The notes below the pieces were generated by a model, which saw nothing but the letters and a program-made list of their open reading frames with translations, did not search any database and was not told the DNA's origin. From the NCBI GenBank assembly GCA_016490735.1, contig JAEMWC010000963.1:51001-115000 (forward strand): a stretch of 64,000 bases of DNA, in the 5' to 3' direction. This DNA is from Pachyseris speciosa (taxonomy: Eukaryota > Cnidaria > Anthozoa > Scleractinia > Pachyseridae). Positions 34,623 to 45,057 of this stretch are shown in pieces. Position 1 is the stretch's first letter. Each line of letters begins with the position of its first letter. Position numbers and translations under genes: made by a program.

Positions 34623-37600
34623 AAGATGACTGAAGACGTCATAGTATCAACCCAATATACAGTACATGTAACATCAAACATCAAGTACACAAATAGAGCT
34701 ACTGTATCCAGGCCACTATGAAACCAGGCCTTTGAATCACAACATAAGTGCAGAACTTTATTTCTGACACAATAACCAGCCTGAAAGCCAAAGTAAAGCA
34801 GATTTAGAGAGATTTGGATTTTAAGGCCAAAAAGCAATATACACTATACAACCCATTTGTGGAACTCCCTTCAATTACTTTTTACATGTAACTAATGGCT
34901 TCAACTCAATCTGACTGATGAAACTTACTCTGAATCAGAGCTTTCATCTGAAGCAGCACCCAATAATTTATCCTTGCTCTGCAAAACAAGGGCAAATTAC
35001 ATGTACAGGTAAAAACAAACACGATAAAAATCCATGTCATACTAACAAAGTAGACACACTGTATGCACAAAAGCACTGGCCAAATGTGGATGAGCGGTGC
35101 TTAGAGTTCAGATTGTTGTTTTCAATTGGACTGAGACTCCCGTGGACTCTCAGCGACTGTCTCTAATCAAATCTCACACCTCCAATTTGAACCTGCATAA
35201 AAAAATTTTGCGAGAGTCAACAAGAGTTTTTCCCATTTGGGCCATGCTATACAAAGTAAAAATCCTTCTTTGACATGAAAATTGTTTGGTGTAACCTGGG
35301 ATGATATAGAAATTAAAGAGTTTATTCCTACCTGCACAGTATCCACCATTCTGTATTTTTTTTACTCTGAGGGAGCCCAGTGTCTATAAGCCTCATGGTT
35401 TCCTTTTGGGCTTCCTCGCCACTTTCATTTGCTTTGTGAAACTGTTTTGTTTTATCATTATTTATATTTTGTGGTAAAAATAAATAAACAAAATAAAATA
35501 GAAAAAAAAAATACTGTATAAGATGTGTATTTTAATTGCTTTTTGGACATGCATGTCTACGAGAGTATTTTTTTTTAATTACATAATTTAAATTTATAAT
35601 TTTATATTACTGCATAATTACATGTATGTCACTGTACACTGAAGGCAAAAGTAAGTCGCCAGGGACACCGGACATCACTAGAGCATAGCCCTGACATGTA
35701 GTCAGGTTTAACCTTGAAAACAGTGTTTTATTTATCGTTTTTAAGGTGCACGTACATGTAGTATAGGTGCATGTATAAGGTACATATCATTGAAATAATT
35801 ATTCCATACAGGTGCATCAGTGTAAACCATGTGTGTTCCCCTACAGTACCTTGCTTCTGCATACTGAGCCTGCCTTTCTGCCAGTGTTTTATGCACAGGC
35901 TTACTTTTGGTGGTTTCTTGGTCACCTGAATTTGTACCTCCAGAATCCGGCCTCTTCAAAATTCTTAACTACAAAAAAACCAAACATGTTTCTTGTCTGC
36001 AACTGCTAGTTGTGTCTTTTTTATCTAAACAATAATTTTTATTCAGCATTTGCTGTAAGAGCACGCAGTTCTCATTGGGAGACCGAATGTCATTTACTTA
36101 CATGTACATTAATACTATTTTAACGTCACGGTGAAAGAGACAAACAGAAAAAAAAAATACAATGAAGTAAAAAATAAAATAATTATATTGAATAAATAAA
36201 TACCGGTAGATAAATTCAATAAGGAGAAACGGTTTATTTGGGAGATAAAAGACTGAACAGCATAAAACAAGTTTACATTACTTGTAAGTTGAAAGTCAGC
36301 ACCAGGAACTCCATTTAGAAGACAAGCAATTTTTTTTTCCTTATTGGATGCAGACAGCCATCCATCCCCCAACAAGTTTGTATCGGAGGCAAACAGTATT
36401 TTGTGCAGAGCAGCAAGACTCCGGCTAAACAAGAAATAGTGTTTAAAATCTAAAACAGGTGCATTGCACAGAGCACAAGCAGATGAAACCAAGCAATTCG
36501 TTTTAAAAATGTCATAATTTAAAGCACTAAAAATAAGCTTTGTAACCTGTAACATCTACAAGTGAACACCAGATCAGCAGTCAGTGCCTTGCACAACCTC
36601 CATCATCAATAATCTCATGTACAACAACTACATGTACTGTACCTGTACATGGACATGTGCACTCTGTACAGAGTCAAATGCCCATAGTCGTGTGTATCAA
36701 CTAAGTCTAAAGTACTAAATACAGTACTGGTACAGTTATCTGAATGTCCATCATTGATCGGGTCTGTTTAACACTGCCTACATGTACAATGTCTAATCTA
36801 CGACTGTGCCCTGAAAACAAAATACTACATGTAAATAAAGGTACAGTGTCTTGTTACTGGAATCCTTATCCTTGAGACATTGTGTTATATAAACAATTAG
36901 TATTGTACACCAGACAAGCGGCAACAATCCTGGCCAGAAAGGTTTAACCCATTAAGATCCAATGTGCCCTCATGCGCCCGTACAAGACTTCGCTGCTTTA
37001 AAAAATTGCAACTTTTTCAATCGTGCGAACATTGCCTTAACTATCAGTTTTGAGCATTGACTAGAAAGTCCTTCAAATTGAGAAACCCAATAAACACAAC
37101 AAAGTCAGCGATATTTGCAGAATAACAGCGTCTAAATTTGCACAATAACAAAATTGACCGTTTTTAACGTCATAGAAAAACAACAAAAATCATATTTTTG
37201 CCTTCAGGTTTTTTAAGGAAATCATCGTTGCTAACCCAAAAGTCAACATTCACAGCAAAATTCAGTCCTAAGTCTAGCTTAGAAGTGATTTTTATTTGCT
37301 CTTCTTCCTTGCCCGGGCCGAGCCACAGCCTCTCGTTCTAGTCCATCCTGGCCTTGCCTCGATTTTCAACATCACGATCGCACTGCACGCTGGGAAGTAG
37401 CCAGAAATTTTGACAGCATTCATTCCTAACCCCACATATTTCATATTTATACTAAGTCTACAGCCAATCCGACCTACCACCGAAATTTCTCGCTTGTTGT
37501 GTTCTCCAGTGGTCGCAAGTTCCAAAATGTGCCATGGTAGGTCAAGAAATTCATCAGTTGTCGAGTCCTAAAGCTACTTCGTTTCGGAGTGGCCATTTTA

Positions 37601-40600
37601 ACAGTTCCACAAGCAAGGAGCCAAATTCGCTAACGAAGTACATCACTTAACTTGCTTCTTTGAGAAAGTGGACTCTTGGCTACCTTCACGCTTAATGATG
37701 CTCATCAGGTAGCTACTAAAGATGAAAAATGGCTGTAAACTTACCAAAAATCGCATACAAACCATATTTGAGCCGTTATTATCGCTCAATGAATCAAAAT
37801 GGCTACGTCAAAATGACGTTTCTAGAAAACTCGTACTTACAGTGTTTTAGAACAGCAGCACTTTCCATGGCAACCCCAAATATGGAGTCACAAGATCCTA
37901 TGGATTGTTTATATACAGAAAATCACTCAAAACTGTAACTGGGTTAAGGCACTTTCACTTACAAGTACCGGGTACTTATATTTAATTTCGTTCACAGTAC
38001 TGGTCCTTTACGCAAACAACAAGGGCAATTTTGTAAGGGATGTCTAGCTCAGTACAACATGTCACCTTAGATTGTTGGAATTCTTGTCATGTTTATTTGT
38101 TTATTAGAATTATTTGTTTCTGTATTTGCTCAGCCCCACTAGCCTTTGTGCTATACATGTAAATACTGCCAAGGGTAAATAAAGGTTATTATTATTATTA
38201 TTGTTATTGATTGATATTAAAGCAACCCCCACCCCCTTCCCATTCATTGCCTTGGACATGACATCATGCAGTAGACAGGACATCTCGCTATTGAATGTAC
38301 ATGTACTTAGTGTATCCATCCTTGTTCCACATAAATGTCTAAGCCTCTACACTGTAGTCAAGCTTCACTTACTGTACTTAAATAACATACATGTAAATGG
38401 CAAAAAGTTTTTTTTTTTGAAACCACAGAACATACTGTTGTCTGTACAGGCAGTACATGTAGTACAAGGTATGTAGAAGGGATGAGAAACAAGCCCTGTT
38501 GTACATTACTGTAAGACATGTTTTATTTGTTTTACTCAAAATCATTGCACAGTAAGTAGTTGTAAGTATGTACAAAAAAAAAATGGAGAAACAACATGGG
38601 TAATTATAATTATCATGCAGTGTACATGTACTGTAGTTTAGAAACAATATGAACATAATTATTATACATGTACCTGCGGTTTGTAAAGAGTTCTGTTGGT
38701 GTCATCACAGGAGAGCTGCTGTTGTTTTCTTGTAATCCACATGTAAAGTAAAATTTACACACACAGAATTGATAAATAAACAGTCTAAACTGGCATAATT
38801 TATGAGAAGAACACAAAGTGTCACATTGCCTACAGAATTTAAGATAAAATGAGATCAGTTTCAGAACAGAGGGTCTTGTTTCACGCAACACGTCCTTGGC
38901 TCAAGGCTGACAAAGGAAAAACAAATTTATTAATGTTGTGTATAGTATAACGTATAAAAAAATTCTTTTACTGTACATGTACCATTAAATTTTTGTTTTT
39001 GTGTCTGCATGTCTGCTATTCCTACAGCTGTAAAATAAAATCTCAAAGACACATGACTGGTCTAAAGCGTAAGTGCTTTACTTGTCATAGGCTTAATCCT
39101 TCAGTGACTGTTTCATTTCAAAGCTGAGTCATGTCAGGCCAGTACAGTGTAAGCACTGTAGGTACTGTGTTATCTGAGGTAAAAGGGCGGACTGGGAAAT
39201 TTCATTTCTGCACTGTGTTTTTCATAGCTTTGGAAGATGTCAGAAAATCTGTTTAACAAACTGAATTGATGGCCGTCTAAATACCTACACGTAAGCTGAT
39301 GTTTAATTGGAATATCCTGTGTCCTACTGTATCCTCAAGATAAGGGGATATGATTGTGTTTGAGGGGGTCTCCCAGACAATTGTGATAAATTTGGCAGGA
39401 AAGTATTCATGTATGCTTTGGTTCAATTTTATCTTTGGTATAATTTGTACTTTCCTTTATTTTGTACATATTATCATACATTACCATACACAAATTGAAC
39501 CAAGGATAAAATTGAACTACAACATGTACATGTACATGAGGCCTTCCAAGGGGTGGTCTGGTGTCACTTTGTCACTCGTTTTCTACTCTGTCTGTCACTT
39601 TTTTTGTTGGTGGCAAATGTCCCCGTTGCAATGAAAACAAAGAGGAATGGAAAGTGAATTGTTGCTATCGAGCTTTTTTATGGCAATTTCTGTCGCTTTT
39701 TGGTGATTTGGGAGAAGATTGCTGCCTGTTTTCGGGGCCATGTTACTTGTCACTTCTACCCCTTGGAAGATTTCGTACAGCTGTACATGTGGCTGGGAAA
39801 AACAAATGACCCTGTGTATACAGCTGTACAAATTCAGCCAGTCTAGAGAACAACAAAGAAAACCCCTCTTAAAAACCAATTTTGGCTGTCTTACTTTTCT
39901 GATGATGGCAAAGCTTTTTTTATCTTTTTCCCTGACCTGCTTCTCTCATTCCTCCATTCTCCTTTCTAACTCCTGAGTAAGAATTTTTAAACCATCTAAT
40001 TAGGATAAGATGACAACTGAAGACTTTTTATTTCAAAATTAATATCACAACAAAACAAAACTAAACAACAAATAAATAACATGGATGGCCTAATCAACAA
40101 TCATTTGAAATAGCAAAGTGCATGCATGTACAGTGCAAATACCAATAATGTCGCGACTAAAGGTGTGTAAGATGGGATACATAATGTATAATCATAGATG
40201 TCTTCCACAAGAATGTGTTGGATGTGAGCTGGTAGACCAATCAGACACATTCTTTGATTGCACTCATATGATATGACAGCAAAGTTGATGCCAAGACAAT
40301 AGAAAAATGTAGCTCACGGTTTGCATCATAAATCAGGGCTGTGCTCTAGCAGTACCCAGTGGCCCCTGGCGACTTACTTTTGCCTTTGGGCGACAAGGAA
40401 ATCATATTTTTTGCACAAAATTACTATGCTAGGCACCCTGGATTTAAAAGGTTCAGAGTTTCGGGTTCCCAAAATTTTTTCTTAGAGTACAGCCTTGATA
40501 ATAATAGAGTCAAATTCCCAAAAGACTTTTCACTATTGTTCTTTCCACCAACATGGCCGCTGTGACATCAGGTGTGATCAAAGAATAGCAGTGAGGCTGT

Positions 40601-40790
40601 TATACATGACACTATCCCATATCCAACAAAAACAAGTGCAATTGTTGTTTTATTTTAAAAACAACCAACAAATATTATATTGCTAGATCTCGTTGATTTT
40701 ATTACTTTTGCTAAACCAACCAAACAAACGATTTCATAAAAATTTGGTTTATCAACTCCGTTGATAAACCAAATTTTCGTGTCTCACTTC

Positions 40791-40836
<46 letters not shown>

Positions 40837-41306
40837 TTCAAACGATTTCATAGCCAACATCTCTGGGGCATGGTATTACCGCTGATATCCCATAGTACAC
40901 GTAGCTAAGCTAACAAGAACAGCATAATCCAAACATCAAGTTTTAAGTTATAAATGCTGACGTCTGAGGGCCACCAGCTCAGTCATAATTCTAAATTTGT
41001 CTTATCTCATGTACAGTTCAAAACATAACGTAACAACCGAGGAAAAGTGCAGTTATCTGCTCAAAAAATACATTCAAAGCAGTGGTATTTTTGTCCGTCA
41101 TTCAAATGATCAGGTTCAAATTCGCCGGAACAACGACACGAGCTAACAATTCGTCCTCCATTCATCTAAGGGAGTCCCAGCTTGGAATAAAATTGTAAAA
41201 TGGATTAAAGCTGGATAGAAAACACAATCTATGAAGTTATTACCCCAGAATCGGCCATATCTTCCCAGCTATCCCAAATATCTTCATCGTCTTCCTCGGC
41301 CGCCAT
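33936..41306 (-). CDS. SZRD1: SZRD1, SUZ RNA-binding domain-containing protein 1
   Basis: Five exons of this small conserved protein are visible on the minus strand. Exon 1 (41306-41244) begins ATGGCGGCC and encodes the acidic N-terminus EDDEDIWDSWEDMADSG, like the vertebrate EVAESWEEAADSG start. A middle exon (about 38728-38674) encodes CDDTNRTLYKPQ. Exon 35968-35850 encodes LRILKRPDSGG and LAERQAQYAEA, the family hallmark. Exon 34976-34929 encodes KDKLLGAASDESSDS. Exon 34068-33936 encodes KLPENVIRLPRDM and stops. Phases agree at the last three junctions. The exon with the SUZ motif core (after the exon 1 phase-0 donor) was not located. Exon 34976 needs the second AG of a CAGAG acceptor. The last exon has an internal GTAAGC donor at 33986, so another C-terminus is possible. 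The gene diverges from ACOT7 across the satellite block. Confidence 0.85.
34106..34410. mobile_element. MITE in a SZRD1 intron
   Basis: GCCGCTGTTACACATCGAAA at the left mirrors TTTCAACATGTTACAGTGGC at the right. The arms extend about 47 bp through TGAAACTTGTGTGCAA. The inside is rich in GAAACTT/AAGTTTC. No ORF. Confidence 0.75.
35640..35697. repeat. Dispersed repeat fragment shared with 40333-40400
   Basis: GGCAAAAGTAAGTCGCCAGG and AGAGCATAGCCCTGA are the reverse complement of sequence at 40333-40400 (CAGGGCTGTGCTCTAG, CCTGGCGACTTACTTTTGCC). Both lie in SZRD1 introns. Too short to classify. Confidence 0.6.
36115..36555 (-). mobile_element. LINE fragment, C-terminal Cys motif region
   Basis: The minus strand encodes CALCNAPVLDFKHYFLFSRS, then LAALHKILFA, GDGWLSASNKEKKIACLLNG and NLFYAVQSFI. 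This is the C-terminal zinc-knuckle-like region (C-x2-C...H) and tail found after the reverse transcriptase of several animal LINEs. It lies in a SZRD1 intron and is truncated. Confidence 0.65.
36556..38180. other. SZRD1 intron, rich in TACATGTA words, no exon recognised
   Basis: Clusters of ACATGTAC/GTACATG occur at 36620-36670 and around 36780-36840. 37660-37720 has an imperfect hairpin GCTACC/GGTAGC. The missing SZRD1 exon was looked for here and not found. Confidence 0.45.
38188..38212. repeat. (ATT)n microsatellite
   Basis: TTATTATTATTATTATTGTT tract. Confidence 0.9.
39420..39517. mobile_element. Foldback MITE, copy 2
   Basis: GGTTCAATTTTATCTTTGGT pairs with ACCAAGGATAAAATTGAAC. Same outer arm as the 33706 copy. 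Confidence 0.65.
40739..40838. mobile_element. 100-bp insertion with 14-bp target duplication and terminal palindrome
   Basis: CAAACGATTTCATA occurs at 40725-40738 and again at 40839-40852, flanking exactly this insert. The insert begins with a perfect hairpin: AAAATTTGGTTTATCAAC, spacer TCC, then its complement to 40777. It continues with CTTCCCCACCGACGCAGCAC, CACAGTTTCTTTAGAAAC and ends CCCCTTTATT. A long, single target duplication suggests LINE-type retroposition of a small RNA, possibly the 3' end of a larger element. Class unknown. Confidence 0.65.
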
Positions 41307-42092
41307 TTTGAGCCTGTGATCACTTCCGAATGTTATAAAGCGCATGAGCCAATGCTATCGCCGCTGCCCTCGAGTCGTCGTGGTTTCCAGAAGGCTTGTA
41401 GTGGGGGAAAGACCTCATGGATATACCCACCACGATTCCCCAACTACGTTGTACATATTTCAATATTATATGAATGTGATATCACTCATTCACTCGCATT
41501 AGCCTTTATACGTATCAATCCGCCTTCATTCACCCAACTTTTGACTTCACCTACCATAACCCACCTTAATTCGCCCACATTTCCCTTCATCTACCTTATT
41601 CCAATTCATCCAACCAAATTTCCCCTCATCTACCTTAATCCTCATTCATTCGCCCACATATACCTTCATCTATCTCCATCCGAAATCATTCACTCACATT
41701 TCCCTTCATCTACCTTAATCCACATCTACTTATACCCACATTTGCCTTCATCTCCCTTAATCCACATTCATTGCCCCACATTTGCCATCATTTGCCTTAA
41801 TCCACATTCATTCACCCACATTTGCTTTCATCTACCTTCCTCCGTATTCATTCACTCACATTTACATTCATCTACCTTAAAGGTCAAATGAACCGAAATT
41901 TCAAAGTTTTTTTCTGAAGTCAATTTTTATTGAATTTTGTAGCTTAAGTAAGAAATAAACATATTCTGGAGTTTCAGAGTGATCGGATATTGTATCCCAG
42001 AGATATTGGAGGCTGAAAAGTGCTTCGTTTTGGCTTTCGTATTCGTAGAGCGGTCGGGTCAATTGTCGGGAATTTGTCGGAATTAACAGTCG

Positions 42093-42100
42093 TGACGTCA
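42093..42100 (+). promoter_or_regulatory. CRE palindrome TGACGTCA, left copy
   Basis: Part of the 20-mer GTGACGTCACTGTTGGCGAG, 212 bp from the left transposon end and 44 bp upstream of the THAP ORF start. The mirror copy is at 45050. Confidence 0.55.
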
Positions 42101-42143
42101 CTGTTGGCGAGCTGAAAAATTGCAGGAACATTAAAAACTACAA

Positions 42144-42580
42144 GTGAGTCTTGAAATTAGTGTCGTTTTCTTATCGAAAAGCATTGTGTTTTGTGCTGCA
42201 ATAAGCTGCAGCAACAATTCCAAGTGTAAAGTAAGTATTTTCAAGTTTCCTCATGACCCAAAACTACGGAAGGAATGGCTCATAAGACTAAAGAGGGAAT
42301 CGCTTGTGCAGACCATTTTACATTTCACACCACACAGCTTCAAACAAAATCTCGTGGCAAGGAGTTCGTTCGCTCCAGCTTTAAAGCCATGAGGACTGAC
42401 TTGAAAGACGATGCCGTGCCAACTTTTTTCAAGAATAAAAACGTGGAATCCGAAACAAAAATTGGCCAGAAAAGAAGCAACACTGACAACAATTCAAGCC
42501 CGCCGAATAAAGGGACGACTTCAAGCGCAATTCCTAATCTATTCGTTCAGTGTTTGCAAAACGCAGAAACTTACAAGTAG
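42144..42580 (+). pseudogene. Degenerate THAP-domain protein gene
   Basis: The first frame encodes FCAAISCSNNSKCKVSIFKF then PHDPKLRKEWLIRLKRE, matching the THAP start (C-x4-C, FP, conserved W). A second frame continues with ACADHFTFHTTQ and, 25 residues on, DDAVPTFF, matching the C-x2-H and AVPTIF parts. The frame change and the short gap between W and C show that sequence was lost. The rest is a Lys/Ser/Asn-rich linker (TDNNSSPPNKGTTSS) ending LQNAETYK. THAP is a C2CH zinc DNA-binding domain found in P-element and Kolobok transposases. Confidence 0.75.
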
Positions 42581-44152
42581 ACATTTTCCATCTTGTTTGA
42601 AACAGCTGGATGCAGAGTGATCCTTTTGCTCTCTCTCGTAATTCGATCTTGTATTAAGTTTGCTGGGATGTGAAGAGCTGAGACGTTCATGCAAACCATT
42701 GACATCCTTATCACAGTTATGCCAACTCTCCCGGATTATCCGGGAGTCTCCCGGATACGGAACGAATCTCCCGGTCTCCTGTGCGGGTGACCAATTCTCC
42801 CGGATAAATACGACTTTGACCTTTTTCAAGACTTTGTTCCACTCTTCGCTCAAGACGCGTCCTCAGATGGAGAGAATTTCAATTTTTGAAAATCGTTTTG
42901 AAAATGCATTTCAGCATCGAGAAATGTAAACTGTTTTTTTTCTAAAGAAATTAAACAAACTTTCGTCCATCCATCCATTTTTGTGTACGGACATTTGTGG
43001 TCAGTTACCTCGAGCGTTCCCGTCGCTAGTGTTTGACAATTTACGCTATTGAATAATCAAGTGAATCTGAGCTTTAGTTTTATTCGCTGCGCATGTGACA
43101 ATTTCGCTTGAATCGAATCAGGATGCAACGTTCTTGCTTTGTTCACAAACATTTGGTCATTTCGTAGGTCACAAGTAAATAAACTTGATAAAATGTGTTC
43201 CCTCTACTTTTTTGGCTGTATATTTATGCACGGATTTTTGTTCTTGTTTACTACAACTTCGTTCTCGCTCCACATGTATTTCCTTCTAAAGTTACTTTCA
43301 GTTTATGGTGCATCTTTTTACCAAATGTTGCTGAGTTGGGGGTGCGTTTTATAGCCGAGTGCGCGTTATAACCGAAAAACTACGGTATTTTCATGTGGAA
43401 ACCTCTCTCTATTTGTTTTTACCAAACAAGATGACAGCTTCTCATGTATCCAATAGGTATATTGCCTTTTGGCAACATATCTGTATGTTCTGACAGAAAA
43501 GAGGAAAAACATACTCTGAAACCTTGGAGGACAAAATTTTCACAAACTTTATCCTCATTTGGTTCATAAAATTCTTAGTGGCATGAGTTATATACCCTCT
43601 TGAGGTATATAATATTTCATTTTTCAGTCAAAGGACATAATAATTTATCATCTAAGTGTTTTTATCCTAAAGGAATACTTGATTTGTTTTGGCAATAGTT
43701 TTGGTGGTATGATAAATATATGTATCTGTACAAATGGTACAAGTAACCACATCTAGATTGGATTGAGTTTATGGGACAATGAATTATGTTAAATGTACAT
43801 CATGCAAGTCATTGCAAGTAGTGAAATGATAGATAAAGGTATAATAAAAGAATATATACCAAATGGAAAACTTTCAGGGAGGTTGGTGATGGCCAAGAGA
43901 TCAGATGTCTAGCCTCAGGGTGCAGCCCACCCATTCAGAAGCTTGCTCATTTCTAGACCACATTATGACTATGCTCTTTCCCGTGCCATTTTGATACTGA
44001 CATAAACCAACTGTAGGTGACCTCCTTAAAACAATCCCACATAATTCATGCATTACCTAAAATCAGAAACTTTTTCCAGACACACATACTTATGTTGGTA
44101 ATGGGCTGACAAAAATATGACAATGTTTACAAGCATACATAAACATACCCAT

Positions 44153-44902
44153 TTAGTGGCTCATAACAGCTGCATTTGTGCACACAGCAGTAAAATTCTC
44201 AGTAATACAGGACATGGAATGTGATATCTTATCAGATGACTTCATTGCTGAGATTTCACAACAGCAGACATTTTCCTGCCCAGTTTGCATAGGCACACAG
44301 TTTCCACAAATGCACCCGCATTTTAAGCTCAAGTCAAGATTGTAAAGAAAAGTAAACATTTCATTAAAAAAGCATATAAGACGGATACCCCTGTTACAAT
44401 GAGTGTACATGTTATCTAGCCTTTGGGATTGTTCACGCAGCGTCATCGGAATGAAATCGGACTCACAAAAACAGCTGCATGGAAATTATGGTATTGCATA
44501 ACAATAAACAGTGAAAATGTACAAAAAAACACAGGGAGTAGATAAAATGCGTGAAATGAAAGCGAACAGCATGAAGTTGTAATTCTACGGCGACCTTTTC
44601 ATAGTATGGTGAATATTCATAAAGGAGAAACGCGGATCAAAACAACAGCAGTGCATGGAAGTATGGCTTCACAGCATACATCGAAAATACAATTAAACAC
44701 CACAGAGAACAAAACAAATGCTTCAAAGGCGATTCCAATGTATTTATTGCCCATTCTAAGGCGACCTTTTACAGTATATTGTGTAAACAAACGCTCACCA
44801 ATCCACTTGACCGATTGGGTCCCTGTTTACATCGTATTCTTTGCACTCGGACGAGTCATCGGAGGTTCCAGCATACGATTCCGTTTCTATTAATTGGTTC
44901 AT
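44153..44902 (-). CDS. P2RX7-like C-terminal zinc-domain protein (transposon cargo, partial)
   Basis: Exon 1 (44902-44799) starts ATGAACCAATTAATAG and encodes an acidic N-terminus (ESYAGTSDDSSECKEYD) ending GQVD. Donor GTGAGC and acceptor ACTTGAG join in phase to exon 2 (44327-44153), restoring a Cys and reading LKCGCICGNCVPMQTGQENV, CCCEI and CITENFTAVCTN. This Cys/His arrangement is that of the P2X7 receptor intracellular (ballast) domain, which is found free-standing in many cnidarian and mollusc proteins. The P2X channel part is absent. Exon 2 ends at a stop soon after the domain's expected middle, so the gene may be truncated or need another exon. It is read towards the THAP gene and lies wholly within the TTAA-bounded transposon. 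Confidence 0.65.
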
Positions 44903-45049
44903 ACTAGTACGGCTCTACGTTAAAAACCACATGTTCGACTTCCTCGGCCTTTTTCGAAGAGAGAACGAAAGGTTAAAACGAGGAACTTTACGACAGATCG
45001 CAGAGAATACTTACAGCATTGATCGAGCTCCTCATCTACTCGCCAATAG

Positions 45050-45057
45050 TGACGTCA
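45050..45057 (-). promoter_or_regulatory. CRE palindrome TGACGTCA, right copy
   Basis: On the minus strand it lies in GTGACGTCACTATTGGCGAG, 226 bp from the right transposon end and about 150 bp upstream of the P2RX7-like start codon. It matches the left copy at 19 of 20 positions. Confidence 0.55.

Noticed and set aside
37655..37740. Second hammerhead ribozyme on the minus strand (CTGATGAGC present)
   Set aside because: No GAAA strand and no consistent stem II/III; only a GCTACC/GGTAGC hairpin.
41316..41891. 191-codon ORF
   Set aside because: It runs from unique sequence into the 40-bp satellite; the His/Pro/Ser/Phe-rich part is translated satellite.
42716..42810. Repeated CTCCCGGAT motif as a regulatory array
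   Set aside because: Likely part of a decayed coding or dispersed repeat inside the transposon; only four loose copies and no clear spacing.
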